A stretch of 64,000 nt of DNA from CAVPDE01 sp964580575 (GCA_964580575.1 CAZOLJ010000009.1:1-64000), one strand, 5' to 3'. Numbered from the stretch's first letter, positions 53,025 to 62,468 are shown. The notes: generated from the letters alone by a model not told the origin. Program-made: numbers and translations.

Positions 53025-54524
53025 TCAGAAAGAGGCCTTACACACCTGCTCCAGAGCCGCAGCCATGGCCTCATCCTCTTTCCTGATGTCATCCAGGGTC
53101 TTGGGTTTGACGGAAGCCGGCCTTGGTTCCAGCCCGTATTTCCATTTCAGGAACTGCTCGCCGGTGGTCGGGTAAAGCGCATAGATCAGGAGGTCGAAGT
53201 CATCCTTGGCGAGGTTCCCGGTTTTCGTCCTGGCCTTTTCCAGCTCCGGTTCGAGGTAGTCTGCTGCCCGGCCGGTGATTGGGGTTTCACCCCGCTTGTA
53301 TCCCTTGAGAACTTTTTTCTGCACTTCAGGATCCACCGGGGTCGGCGTTTTCCCGTATAAGCCATAGACAAGGTCCTTGACTTCGTTGGTGACCATCTTG
53401 TACTTGCCAAAAAGGACATTCAGCACGGCCTGCACCCCGACGATCTGGGAAGTCGGGGTGACCAGCGGCGGGGTTCCCAATTCTTTTCGTGTGAGCGCCA
53501 CCTCCCGGTAAACCTCGGGAAGGCGATGAAGGGCCTTGGCCTCTTTGAGCTGACTTACCAGGTTGGAGATCATGCCGCCCGGAACCTGATGGACCAGCAC
53601 CCCGGTGTCAATCACCGACATCTGATGCTTGGCAAGATAGTCCCGGTACTTGGGAGCCGCGTTTTCCAAGGTCTGGCCGCACTCCAGGAGGAGATTCAGA
53701 TTGAAGCCCGGATCCCGGTCTGTTCCGAAGAGGGTTGCCACTATGGGTTCCACCGCGGGCTGAGAAGTTCTCAAGGCAAAGGGCGCCAGGCAGGTGTCCA
53801 CAATATCCACGCCGGCCTTGATCGCTTCGAGGTACACCATGGAGGCCATTCCGCTGGTGTAGTGGGTGTGGAGCTGAATGGGGATATGGATCACCTTCTT
53901 GAGCTCCGTGATGAGCTTGGCGATGTCAAAGGGCGCCATGATGCCGGCCATGTCTTTGAGACAGAGAGAGTCGGCACCCATGGCCTGAATTTCTTTAGCC
54001 TTCGAAAGGTAATACTCCAGGTTGAATACTTCACCGCCCATGCGCCTTTCTGTCAGGGTGTAGCAGATGACCCCTTGGAAGTGTTTCCCGTTCGCCTTGA
54101 TCCTCTCCACCACGGTCTGAAAGTTGCGGAAATCGTTGAGCGCGTCGAAAACCCGGAAGATATCCATCCCCGCTTCTGCAGTCTTGTCCACAAAGAGCCG
54201 GGCCACGTCATCGGCGTAATTCCTGTAGCCTACCAGGTTCTGACCCCTCAGGAGCATGTTGAAAGGGGTTTTCTTGATGTACTTCTTCAGGGTCTTGATT
54301 CGCTCAAACGGGTCTTCCCCCAAAAAGCGGTGCATGGTGTCGAAGGTGGCTCCTCCCCACACCTCCATGGCCCAGAATCCGACCTGGTCCATCTTTTCGG
54401 CAATAGGGAGCATGTCTTCCGTCCTCATGCGGGTTGCCAAGGTGGACTGATGCCCATCCCTGAAAGTGTTGTCCTGGATCTTGATCGGGTTTTTCGGCCC
54501 ACCTTCCAAAAAAACATTGCTCAT
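53025..54524 (-). CDS. Pyruvate/oxaloacetate carboxyltransferase (PycB/transcarboxylase 5S-like)
   Basis: A 499-residue carboxyltransferase subunit. The barrel has DNTFRDGHQS, GFWAMEVWGGATFD, the lysine in LCLKDMAGIMAP (candidate carbamylated residue), and the metal-binding histidines in LHTHYTSG. It ends without a biotin-carrier domain, so it must act with a separate biotin protein as pyruvate carboxylase B, oxaloacetate decarboxylase alpha, or the 5S part of methylmalonyl-CoA transcarboxylase. AGGGAGG precedes the ATG at 54524. No biotin gene is seen in the window. Confidence 0.9.
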   Translation of the reverse strand: MSNVFLEGGPKNPIKIQDNTFRDGHQSTLATRMRTEDMLPIAEKMDQVGFWAMEVWGGATFDTMHRFLGEDPFERIKTLKKYIKKTPFNMLLRGQNLVGYRNYADDVARLFVDKTAEAGMDIFRVFDALNDFRNFQTVVERIKANGKHFQGVICYTLTERRMGGEVFNLEYYLSKAKEIQAMGADSLCLKDMAGIMAPFDIAKLITELKKVIHIPIQLHTHYTSGMASMVYLEAIKAGVDIVDTCLAPFALRTSQPAVEPIVATLFGTDRDPGFNLNLLLECGQTLENAAPKYRDYLAKHQMSVIDTGVLVHQVPGGMISNLVSQLKEAKALHRLPEVYREVALTRKELGTPPLVTPTSQIVGVQAVLNVLFGKYKMVTNEVKDLVYGLYGKTPTPVDPEVQKKVLKGYKRGETPITGRAADYLEPELEKARTKTGNLAKDDFDLLIYALYPTTGEQFLKWKYGLEPRPASVKPKTLDDIRKEDEAMAAALEQVCKASF

Positions 54525-54630
54525 CGGAAACCTCCCTTCAAACATGAATAGTTAAAGAAGCCGGACCCCTCCGCCAAGGAGCAGCGGGTGCCAGGGTAGG
54601 CCCATTAGCCGCGCCATACGACTGCGACTC

Positions 54631-54659
54631 ACCATAGCGAAAGCAGTGCGCTCGGTCAA
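54631..54659 (-). promoter_or_regulatory. Predicted sigma-70 promoter of the C4-acid operon
   Basis: On the minus strand TTGACC, a 17-bp spacer and TATGGT. Transcription would start near 54624, giving a leader of about 100 bases before the carboxyltransferase gene. It is divergent to, and 21 bp from, the promoter at 54681-54709. Confidence 0.55.
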
Positions 54660-54680
54660 GAGTTCTTTTTCACAATGTGA

Positions 54681-54709
54681 TTGACTTCCGCTTTCCCTCT
54701 TAATAGAAT
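54681..54709 (+). promoter_or_regulatory. Predicted sigma-70 promoter of the receiver-domain gene
   Basis: TTGACT (54681-54686), a 17-bp spacer and TAGAAT (54704-54709). Transcription would start near 54716, about 117 bases before the gene. Together with the divergent promoter it accounts for most of the 308-base gap at 54525-54832; no gene is seen there. Confidence 0.6.
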
Positions 54710-54832
54710 CCGCTCGAAATCGCATCGGACAGAAACCCTGTAACATCGCCTCGTTATCAGAAGCGTTTTTTTCGGAATGAAGAGCCCACAGCTCCACGGT
54801 GTGGTGCCGCAGTAACCTCAAAGAGGGTGCTT

Positions 54833-55330
54833 ATGAATCCTGAAAAAACCATTGCGGGAAAGCAAATTCTCATCGTTGAGGATGAGAAAGATGTCATCGA
54901 GGTTTTAACCGAACTTCTTGAGGTCTGCAGACTCGATGCCGCCACTTCTTTCGAGGAAGGCAAAAGGCTGCTAAACGAAAACGACTACGACTTGGTCATT
55001 CTGGACATCATGGGTGTTCGGGGTTTTGACCTTCTGAAAGTTGCCAATGAACGTCGCATCCCGGCCCTGATGCTGACGGCCCACGCCTTATCGGAGGAGA
55101 ACCTGAATAGGGCGGCCAGAGAGGGCGCGGTCTATTACGCGCCCAAGGATGAAATAACCAGCATCGCGACCTTTGCGGCAGATGTCATCGAGTTCATCGA
55201 AAAAAAGAAAAGCCCCTGGCTCCGGGTCATTGAAAGGCTGGGAGGCTATTACGACCACAAGTTCGGCGGCACGAATTGGAGGGAAAAGGAACTCGAATAC
55301 CTCCTGAGGAAAGCGGGGAGATCGATGTAA
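54833..55330 (+). CDS. Orphan response-regulator receiver domain protein
   Basis: A 165-residue protein with a CheY-like receiver (about 10-125): acidic pair in LIVEDEKD, phospho-acceptor aspartate in LVILDIMG, threonine in LMLTAHA, and lysine in YAPKDE. A short C-terminal extension (IERLGGYYDHKFGGTNWREKE) follows, with no DNA-binding output domain. No kinase gene is adjacent. It may act by protein interaction. The ATG at 54833 (AGAGGG upstream) is preferred to a GTG at 54827. Confidence 0.88.
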   Translation: MNPEKTIAGKQILIVEDEKDVIEVLTELLEVCRLDAATSFEEGKRLLNENDYDLVILDIMGVRGFDLLKVANERRIPALMLTAHALSEENLNRAAREGAVYYAPKDEITSIATFAADVIEFIEKKKSPWLRVIERLGGYYDHKFGGTNWREKELEYLLRKAGRSM

Positions 55331-55435
55331 CCTCGATAAAGGACTTCCCCTGTTTCCATGGACATCAGCAGCACAGATCTATCCGTAGCGTTCTGGTAGC
55401 CTAGTGTCCATTCTGATGAGAACCCTGGAAAACCT

Positions 55436-55777
55436 ATGCCCATTTACGAATTCGAGTGTCTCTCCTGCGAGTGCCGATTTCAGAATCTGGTGATGAAGGA
55501 GAGCGAGGAAAAAAAGCTTCTCTGCCCCAAATGCGGAAGCCGCAAAAAGAGGCGTCTGATCTCGCGGGCAGCCTACCATGTGTCCGAGCGGGATCGTGTT
55601 GCTGCGTTCAACCCGGCTGCAGCAAAGGAGGATGCCTTTTTCAAAGACAGCCGCAACATCGGACTGGCGGCGAAGAAAAGGGCGCAGAAAATGGGCGTGG
55701 ACCTGGGCTCCGGCTTTGAAGAGAAGCTTGAAAAATTGAGATCAGATCCCGGAAGCGTGATCAGGGATAGTGAATAG
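55436..55777 (+). CDS. FmdB family zinc ribbon protein
   Basis: A 113-residue protein whose N-terminal zinc ribbon is MPIYEFECLSCECRF...LLCPKCGSR, followed by an alanine- and lysine-rich helical tail (AAKKRAQKMGVDLG). The tail differs from the Ser/Cys tail of the FmdB protein at 34327. The family's function is unclear. Confidence 0.88.
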   Translation: MPIYEFECLSCECRFQNLVMKESEEKKLLCPKCGSRKKRRLISRAAYHVSERDRVAAFNPAAAKEDAFFKDSRNIGLAAKKRAQKMGVDLGSGFEEKLEKLRSDPGSVIRDSE

Positions 55778-55791
55778 CAGGCTGTTGATCC

Positions 55792-56118
55792 ATGAAGAAT
55801 GAAAAGGCTATCAACAGGGAAGGGGATGTGCTTCTGATCCACTATCAGGACCAGCCCGTGGCTTACGCGCGCATTGAGGGGATCAACCCGGATATCAAGA
55901 AGGACTGGTACCAGGTGACATTGCTGCTCCTGACCATCCCTGCTCAGTCGGTCACGTGGATTCTGAGGGAAGAATACATCCATGGGGCCTCCTTCACCAT
56001 GGGGGGGCAGACCGTGCGATTGGAAAAAATGAAGAGGGTTTTTCCCGGGGAAACGCCGCAAGGCCCGAAGGCTCCGGAGAAAGGTTCCAAAGTGATCGCG
56101 TTCAAGAAACAGCACTGA
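55792..56118 (+). CDS. Conserved-looking hypothetical protein
   Basis: A 108-residue soluble protein beginning MKNEKAINREGDVLLIHYQDQ, with the segment YARIEGINPDIKKDWYQV and a beta-rich core that resembles a small RNA- or ligand-binding barrel. No motif allows a family call. It follows the FmdB gene by 14 bases in the same direction, so they probably share a transcript. Confidence 0.65.
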   Translation: MKNEKAINREGDVLLIHYQDQPVAYARIEGINPDIKKDWYQVTLLLLTIPAQSVTWILREEYIHGASFTMGGQTVRLEKMKRVFPGETPQGPKAPEKGSKVIAFKKQH

Positions 56119-56252
56119 TGAACGCCCATCTCAGTCAAGAGTGACAAGTGACAAGTAACAAGAGCAAAGCATGGGCTTTTCACTCGTGACTCGTCACTTG
56201 TCACTCGTTACTTTCATTCGGCGCCTTGTATCTGAGCGTTTTTGAGCAACCT
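56118..56252. repeat. Palindromic repeat element with GTGACAA-heptamer core
   Basis: The core (56139-56162 and 56179-56213) is a hairpin of GAGTGAC/AAGTGAC heptamers and complement. The left flank ACGCCCATCT and the right flank GCGCCTTGTATCTGAGCG match the outer ends of the element at 40965-41126; GTTTTTGAGCAAC closes it. It fills the gap before ppdK. Confidence 0.65.
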
Positions 56253-56280
56253 GAGGTGACTATGCTTTAGGAGGAGAACA

Positions 56281-59079
56281 ATGGTTTCCAGCAACAAGGT
56301 CGTTTACACTTTTGAAGAAGGGGACGGCAAGAACAAGAAGCTCCTGGGCGGAAAAGGGGCGAACCTCTGCGAAATGACGCGAATCGGCCTCCCCGTGCCT
56401 CCTGGATTTGTCATTTCCACTGAGGCGTGTCTGTCCTATTTGGCGCAAAAGAAAGAAGGGCTTCAACAGGACCTGATGAACCAGGTCAGGGAGTCCATGG
56501 CTTACCTTGAGAAGAAGACAGGCCGGGGATTCGGCAGTGCGGAGCAACCCCTGCTGGTTTCCGTGAGATCCGGGGCCGCCATGTCCATGCCCGGCATGAT
56601 GGACACGATCCTGAATCTGGGTCTCAACAGCAAAAGCCTTCCCGCTCTCATCAAAATGACCCAAAACGAGCGTTTCGGCTACGACGCTTACCGGCGCTTC
56701 ATCCAGCTCTTCGGCTCGGTGGCGCTGGGAATGCCGGACGAGGGCTTTGATCAGATTTTCAACCGCATCAAGGAGAAAACCGGGGCAAAGGACGACACGC
56801 AACTCGTTGCAGCTGCGCTGAAGGAGGCGTCAGCGGCGTTCCTGGATCTTGTGAGCAGGAAAATGCGGAAACCCTTTCCAGAGGATCCTTACGTCCAGCT
56901 GGAACTGGCCATTGAGGCGGTCTTCAGGTCTTGGATGGGGAAACGAGCCGTGGACTACCGCAAGGAGTTTCACATCACACCGGAGATGGCGAATGGCACA
57001 GCGGTGAACGTGTGCACCATGGTCTTCGGGAACCTCGGAAACGACAGTGCCACCGGCGTTGCCTTTACCCGAAATCCCGGTACGGGAGAAAACCGTCTCT
57101 TCGGAGAATACATGATCAATGCGCAGGGCGAAGATGTGGTGGCGGGAATCCGGACGCCCAAGCCGATCAACGAACTGAGAAGGGACATGCCGGAGGTCTA
57201 CAAGCAACTGGAAGCCTTGCGTCGCACCCTGGAGACGTACTACCGGGAGGTGCAGGATTTCGAGTTCACCATTGAAAAGGGGAAGCTGTGGTGCCTTCAG
57301 ACCCGGAACGGCAAAATGAATGCCTCCGCCTTCATCAAGACATCGATCGACATGGTCAATGAAGGCCTGATCTCGGAAAAGCAGGCGATTCTGCGGATTC
57401 AACCTGACATGCTCGCTCAGATGCTTCATCCTCGGTTGGATCCTAAAGCCAAGGTAAACGTTCTGGCCCAGGGGCTGCCGGCATCGCCCGGGGCGGCATC
57501 AGGAAAGATCGTCTTTGACGCGGACAGGGCGGAGAGCAAGGGGAAACTGGGCGAGAAGGTGATTCTGGTCAGGGAAGAAACCAAGCCGGACGACATCCAC
57601 GGTTTCTTTGCGTCCCAGGGCATCCTCACGAGTCGCGGAGGCAAGACATCGCATGCGGCGGTGGTGGCCAGAAGCATGGGCAAGCCCTGTGTCTCAGGAT
57701 GTGAAGCCATTCGAATCCACGATCTGGCAAAGGAGGCGGTGATTTCCGGGGTGGCCCTCAGGGAAGGAGACGTGATCACCATAGACGGAAGCACAGGTCA
57801 TGTCTACCAGGGGGAGGTTCCCACGATCGAGCCTGAGTTCGTGGAGGATCTGCTCGTGCTGCTCGGATGGGCGGATGATATGGCGGAACTGAAGGTGATG
57901 GCCAATGCGGACACGCCGGACTCCGTGAGCAAGTCCAAGAGCTACGGAGCCATGGGAATCGGCCTTTGCAGGACGGAGCGAATGTTCAATCAGCAGGACC
58001 GCCTTCCGATTATGCAGCAACTGATTCTTGCCGAGAGTGCGGAGGAGAGGGATGCCTGTGTGGCCAAGCTTCTTCCCTTCCAGCGGGAAGACCTCAAGGA
58101 GATTCTCAGGATCATGGACGGAAAGCCGGTGACCATTCGACTCCTCGATCCTCCAATCCACGAATTCCTTCCCTCCGAGGATGAGTTGGTCGATGAGATC
58201 GAGCATCTGAGAGAACTGAAAAAAACTGTCGAGCTCATGGCGGATCTGCCGGATACCTTGAAGCTGTTGGACCCGGAACTCCACAACAAGTATTCCGCAA
58301 ACCTGGAGAGCATCACCCTGGGTTTGGACGAATTGAAGCACAAGCATTTGGAAGAGGAACTCATCATGGCCAAGGAGAGCATGCTCCAGAAAGTGAGGGC
58401 TCTTTCCGAGACCAACCCCATGCTCGGGCACCGGGGAGTGCGCCTGGGCATTACCTATCCGGAGATTTATGCCATGCAGATCCAGGCGATTCTGGAAGCG
58501 GCCGCAGAGTGCATCAAAGAAGCTGTGCCGGTGGCTCCGGAAATCATGGTTCCCCAGGTGTGCACGCTTCAGGAACTGGTGTTTGTGAGCGATCACGTAA
58601 CCAGGATCCATCAGGAGGTGGAAAAGAAATTCGGGATCAAGGTCCCTTTTAAATTCGGGACCATGATCGAAGTCGTGCGTGCGTGCATGCGGGCCGGCCG
58701 GCTTGCGGAACTGGCGGAGTTCATGTCTTTCGGGACCAATGACCTTACCCAGGCCACGTTCTCCTTCTCGCGGGAAGATGCGGAAAACAAGTTCCTGCCT
58801 CTCTATAACGAGAGGGGAATCCTGCAGCACAACCCCTTTGAGATCCTGGACATGAAGGGCGTAGGCCGCCTCATGATGATCACCGTGGAGTGGGCGAGAA
58901 AGGCGAGGCCGGAGATCAAAGTGGGAATTTGCGGGGAGCACGGCGGGCACCCGGATGCGATCCGGTTCTGCCACCACATCAAGCTCAACTACGTCTCCTG
59001 TTCACCCCTCAGGGTTCCCATTGCGAGACTGGCCGCGGCCCACGCGAAACTCAAGGAGGCGGAGTTCAAGTTCGTGTAA
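56281..59079 (+). CDS. ppdK: Pyruvate, phosphate dikinase
   Basis: Interconverts pyruvate, ATP and Pi with PEP, AMP and PPi. The N-terminal ATP-grasp domain has GGKGANLCEMTRIGLPVPPG and VSVRSGAAMSMPGMMDT; the swivelling phosphohistidine domain has SRGGKTSHAAVVARSMGKP with catalytic histidine; the C-terminal PEP/pyruvate barrel has GLCRTERMF, EIMVPQVCTLQEL and CGEHGGHPDA with its catalytic cysteine. The 932 residues are longer than the classic ~875. AGGAGG precedes the ATG. With PFOR it supports gluconeogenesis from acetyl-CoA. Confidence 0.96.
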   Translation: MVSSNKVVYTFEEGDGKNKKLLGGKGANLCEMTRIGLPVPPGFVISTEACLSYLAQKKEGLQQDLMNQVRESMAYLEKKTGRGFGSAEQPLLVSVRSGAAMSMPGMMDTILNLGLNSKSLPALIKMTQNERFGYDAYRRFIQLFGSVALGMPDEGFDQIFNRIKEKTGAKDDTQLVAAALKEASAAFLDLVSRKMRKPFPEDPYVQLELAIEAVFRSWMGKRAVDYRKEFHITPEMANGTAVNVCTMVFGNLGNDSATGVAFTRNPGTGENRLFGEYMINAQGEDVVAGIRTPKPINELRRDMPEVYKQLEALRRTLETYYREVQDFEFTIEKGKLWCLQTRNGKMNASAFIKTSIDMVNEGLISEKQAILRIQPDMLAQMLHPRLDPKAKVNVLAQGLPASPGAASGKIVFDADRAESKGKLGEKVILVREETKPDDIHGFFASQGILTSRGGKTSHAAVVARSMGKPCVSGCEAIRIHDLAKEAVISGVALREGDVITIDGSTGHVYQGEVPTIEPEFVEDLLVLLGWADDMAELKVMANADTPDSVSKSKSYGAMGIGLCRTERMFNQQDRLPIMQQLILAESAEERDACVAKLLPFQREDLKEILRIMDGKPVTIRLLDPPIHEFLPSEDELVDEIEHLRELKKTVELMADLPDTLKLLDPELHNKYSANLESITLGLDELKHKHLEEELIMAKESMLQKVRALSETNPMLGHRGVRLGITYPEIYAMQIQAILEAAAECIKEAVPVAPEIMVPQVCTLQELVFVSDHVTRIHQEVEKKFGIKVPFKFGTMIEVVRACMRAGRLAELAEFMSFGTNDLTQATFSFSREDAENKFLPLYNERGILQHNPFEILDMKGVGRLMMITVEWARKARPEIKVGICGEHGGHPDAIRFCHHIKLNYVSCSPLRVPIARLAAAHAKLKEAEFKFV

Positions 59080-59200
59080 GGGAAAAGGATAAAGGTTAAA
59101 GGAAAAAGGAAAAAAGAACACCCTCCGACGCGGAGCGCCTATTCGTCGGCTTTGCTCTTTTTGTTCCTATCTTTGACCTTTGCCCTTTAACCTATTCTTT
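59080..59200. repeat. Heptamer-repeat hairpin (GGAAAAA family) between convergent genes
   Basis: The left arm (59080-59119) reads GGGAAAA, GGATAAA, GGTTAAA, GGAAAAA, GGAAAAA; the right arm (59160-59200) reads TTTGACC, TTTGCCC, TTTAACC. An inner hairpin (CCGACG 59124-59129 with CGTCGG 59144-59149) sits in the loop. It fills the convergent gap of ppdK and plsB from stop codon to stop codon, the place of a bidirectional terminator. Confidence 0.7.
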
Positions 59201-61749
59201 TATTGTCCATGTCGCGAGAGCTCATAGATTCTCTGGCTCAGGAGGGAAAGGACCTCGAGGGGCTCTTGCTCTTTATGGGGGCGCCGTCTCAGGAAGTCTC
59301 TTTTGATCACCGCAACGGCGTTGGTGAAATTGAGCTTTGACAGCGCTCCGACGTGATCCACAACGCCCAGCTTGTGGAACCGTCTGCCCAGGTAAGTCAT
59401 CTTCTTGAGAAGCGCTTCCTCTTTCAGCGCAAGGTTTTTCTGGTGGCCCATGGCTTTGGTGGCGATCCAGTAGGATTCCATAAAAGTCTTGGCCAAGCTG
59501 GCCCAGGTGGGCAGCTTGTCAAAGCCCATTTTGGTGATCTTGAAGGCGTCCTTTTCCACCGATGCACTCACGAGGGAAACTTCCAGAAAATAGTCCAGGA
59601 TGGATCGTACCTTCTCTTCCTCATTTTCTTCTTCGTCAAAAAGGAATTCGGTTTTGAGGAGATTCTTCATGAAGGTGTAATCCGCGAGAATGGCGGCCAT
59701 CTTCTTCTCGGCCTCCTTCCCTGTCAGCAGGGACGTGGCGACAAGGGCATGAGGAATAAAGAAGTGAATGATGTTGTTCTTGTAATACTCGAGTTCTATT
59801 TTCTTGTCGTCTTCCACGAAATAAAACGTCTCTTCCTCCTGGTCCACGTCTTCCAGCACTTCCACAATCTTCCAGTTCAGCAAAAGAGAGAGGGTTTCCT
59901 GGGTCGCCCTGTTGGAATCGCCGAGGCTCGCGGCCATGGGAATGCTGTAAGCCTTCAGAAAGCGGATCAGGGTCTCCACCGTTTCGAGGAGTTCCGAATA
60001 GAGGAACCCGCGCCGGTGTGCGCCCAGAATAGCCGTCGCCACAAGGGTCAGAGGAGTGACCAAGGTGACATCGTTGATCGCCTTGACCAAGCGAAACGCA
60101 AAGCGGCGCGGGACTTCTTGCCGTGCAAGATGGGTTTGCTGGAGGTACTCGTTGAGGGAGAGGGGCGGACTGAAACGGATATAAACCTTTCCGTACTTTC
60201 GCTTCAGGAATCTCCTGGCGCCGATAATGTGCTTGAGCTTCTCCTGCTCTTTTTCTCCTCCCTCGAGCTCCTTTCGGTAGGACTGCTCTTCCATGATTCG
60301 ATCATAGACCATGGAGGTGGGCACGAACACGAGATCCTTGCAGAATCCCTCGGCATGGGCCTGGAGCAGGATAGAGAGAAAACCTGTTTTCGGAAGGACC
60401 AGTTTGCCGTTACGGCTTCGACCCCCTTCGATGTAGACCTCGATGGGATGTCCCTCTTCCAGGAGAGCCTTGATGTATCGGTTGAAGACCTCCAGGTAAA
60501 GCCTCGGCTGCCGGAAGGAACGGCGGATGAAAAAAGCGCCGGCCTTCCGGAAGATGTATCCGACGGGCCAGAAGGCCAGGTTTTTGCCGGCGGCGACTCG
60601 GGGAATGTGCATGTGCGATTCGTGGAGCACGTAATTCAGGAGCAGGTAGTCGATATGGCTCTTGTGGGAGGGGATGAAGATGAGAGGGCCTTTTCGAGCC
60701 CACTCCTTGACCATGCCCAGCACGGAGGAGTCCACGTCTATTGCCTCGAAAGTTCTTTTCCACAACCACTTGAGCGCAATATCAAAGAGGTGAACATAGG
60801 TGATATTGAAATCAGCGGCAATCTCATCGAAATACTCACCGGCTTTTTTTCGGGCGTACCTCAAGCTCTTTTGCTCAGAGGCGGCGGTGCTCTCGATCTT
60901 CTCGCTCACCCTGGGATCCATGAGGACCATTTCCTTGAGTTGCTGGCGGGACTTCATGATCGGCCCCAGGATCACTCTTTTCCTGCGGTCAATGCTTTCG
61001 ATGAGCGCGTCCCGGATTTCCGAGACCATGGCATGCAGAGGGCGGTCCGGCGGCTGAGACTGGAGATACGCTTTGAGGTCCAGAGGTTGGCCGAAATCGA
61101 TGAAAGCCTCGCCCCTGTGTTTTGCAAACATCAGGATCTTCCTGATCACGCTGGGATAGTCCCGGTACCCGAAGAGGATGTCCGTGAGCGTTTCATAATC
61201 TTTCTCCGCGGAGGTCTCATAGAGAATGAGCTGAGGAATGATGAAGAGGGGACGCTCCATGTTTCTCTGCGTTTCAAGGAGGAACTGGAGATGATCTTTT
61301 TCGGCGTGAATAAACCGGCTGATAAACCGTTTAGGGTCGATCAGGAAGATGAGGGAGGGCGTGCCTTCCTGTATGGCTTTACCGTAGAAGCCGGTCTGAT
61401 ACGGGCTGGGGAATTTCCTTGATCGGTAGAAGAAGGAGAGCTGGGAGAAGAGGACCTTGAAAAAGCGAGTCACGGGCAGAAGCAGAGACATGTTGAGATC
61501 AAAGGCGATTTTGGGGTAAGGAAGCCCTCTTCTTCTGAGGTTGTAGTGATAGAGAAGGTAATCGAGGTGGCCGCGGTACTTGGTCGCATAGACCACCGTG
61601 CCCTCCTTTTGGAGTTCCTTCAAGCCTTCTTTGGCGTTCTCGTCAACCTTGGCTCTCCGGAAAAGGGCGGAGAGCATCCACCCCAGCAGGAACCTCGGCT
61701 TGTCCTCCAGGAGATAAGGATAGAGAATCTCTTTGTTGGCTGATTTCAT
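59200..61749 (-). CDS. plsB: Glycerol-3-phosphate 1-O-acyltransferase
   Basis: First enzyme of phospholipid synthesis, 849 residues, membrane-associated. The active acyltransferase block is FIPSHKSHIDYLLLNYVL with the H-x4-D motif, and block III is YIEGGRSRNGKLVLPKTG, which binds glycerol phosphate. An N-terminal segment (TKYRGHLDYLLYHYNL) matches the active block closely but has tyrosine where the catalytic histidine should be, pointing to an internal duplication with a dead copy. E. coli PlsB is about 807 residues. Confidence 0.9.
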   Translation of the reverse strand: MKSANKEILYPYLLEDKPRFLLGWMLSALFRRAKVDENAKEGLKELQKEGTVVYATKYRGHLDYLLYHYNLRRRGLPYPKIAFDLNMSLLLPVTRFFKVLFSQLSFFYRSRKFPSPYQTGFYGKAIQEGTPSLIFLIDPKRFISRFIHAEKDHLQFLLETQRNMERPLFIIPQLILYETSAEKDYETLTDILFGYRDYPSVIRKILMFAKHRGEAFIDFGQPLDLKAYLQSQPPDRPLHAMVSEIRDALIESIDRRKRVILGPIMKSRQQLKEMVLMDPRVSEKIESTAASEQKSLRYARKKAGEYFDEIAADFNITYVHLFDIALKWLWKRTFEAIDVDSSVLGMVKEWARKGPLIFIPSHKSHIDYLLLNYVLHESHMHIPRVAAGKNLAFWPVGYIFRKAGAFFIRRSFRQPRLYLEVFNRYIKALLEEGHPIEVYIEGGRSRNGKLVLPKTGFLSILLQAHAEGFCKDLVFVPTSMVYDRIMEEQSYRKELEGGEKEQEKLKHIIGARRFLKRKYGKVYIRFSPPLSLNEYLQQTHLARQEVPRRFAFRLVKAINDVTLVTPLTLVATAILGAHRRGFLYSELLETVETLIRFLKAYSIPMAASLGDSNRATQETLSLLLNWKIVEVLEDVDQEEETFYFVEDDKKIELEYYKNNIIHFFIPHALVATSLLTGKEAEKKMAAILADYTFMKNLLKTEFLFDEEENEEEKVRSILDYFLEVSLVSASVEKDAFKITKMGFDKLPTWASLAKTFMESYWIATKAMGHQKNLALKEEALLKKMTYLGRRFHKLGVVDHVGALSKLNFTNAVAVIKRDFLRRRPHKEQEPLEVLSLLSQRIYELSRHGQ

Positions 61750-61874
61750 GATCGTTCAAAGGGGCATTTTTTCAACTATAGATAATTCGGTTTCACTCTG
61801 CAAATCAAGTTTTTTATACGCTGGGACCCTCCGCAAAGGCTTCCTGAAAATGTCAGAGCCCCAAGAAACTTATG

Positions 61875-61904
61875 TTGACAAAAGGAATTTCTTGTTTCTA
61901 AGAT
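61875..61904 (+). promoter_or_regulatory. Predicted promoter of the bifunctional nuclease gene
   Basis: TTGACA (61875-61880), an 18-bp spacer and TAAGAT (61899-61904). Transcription would start near 61911, about 22 bases before the ATG. Confidence 0.5.
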
Positions 61905-61932
61905 AGATTAAAAGGCTCCATTGGAGGACCAC

Positions 61933-62430
61933 ATGCTCAGACCCATGGTCATTGCAGGATTGACTGTCGATCCTCTGACCAACAGTCCCATTGTGATTTT
62001 GAAAGAAATAGGCGGCGAGAGAACCCTTCCGATCTGGATCGGTTTACTCGAGGCGACAGCCATTGCCAGCGAGCTCGAGGGGATCAAGTTTTCGAGACCC
62101 ATGACGCATGACCTTCTTAAGAACATCATGTCCCTCATGGACATGAGAGTAAACAAGATCGAAGTGTGTGACTTGAAGAACAACACCTATTTCGCTCTGA
62201 TCTACCTCGATCACAAGGGCAAGGAAATCTCGATTGACGCGAGGCCGAGTGATGCTCTCGCGCTTTCGCTCAGGATGGGCGCTCCTATTTTCGTTTCCGA
62301 AGATGTGATCAAGAAATCCTCTCAGATCGATTTGAAGGCGGAGCCGGAAGATAAAACCGAACAGGGCAAAAAGTGGCAGGAGATCCTGGAGAAACTCAAC
62401 CCGGACGATTTCGGAAAGTACAAAATGTAG
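61933..62430 (+). CDS. Bifunctional nuclease family protein (DUF151)
   Basis: A 165-residue protein of the BFN/DUF151 family. It begins MLRPMVIAGLTVDPLTNSPIVILKE and has LPIWIGLLEATAIASELEG and SIDARPSDALALSLRMGAPIFV, the family core. Plant and bacterial relatives have DNase/RNase activity. The ATG at 61933 has GGAGG 5 bases upstream, better than the TTG at 61921. A strong terminator follows. Confidence 0.92.
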   Translation: MLRPMVIAGLTVDPLTNSPIVILKEIGGERTLPIWIGLLEATAIASELEGIKFSRPMTHDLLKNIMSLMDMRVNKIEVCDLKNNTYFALIYLDHKGKEISIDARPSDALALSLRMGAPIFVSEDVIKKSSQIDLKAEPEDKTEQGKKWQEILEKLNPDDFGKYKM

Positions 62431-62468
62431 TGGGCCTAAGCTGTCTGGTGCGAAGGTCTCTGCTTTTA

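Noticed and set aside
54552..54821. A 89-codon minus-strand frame in the carboxyltransferase-receiver gap
   Set aside because: It covers two good divergent promoters, lacks a ribosome-binding site and matches nothing I recognise.
59353..61422. A 689-codon open frame on the plus strand opposite plsB
   Set aside because: It lies wholly inside plsB, has low-complexity His/Glu/Arg-rich composition typical of a reverse frame, and no family match.
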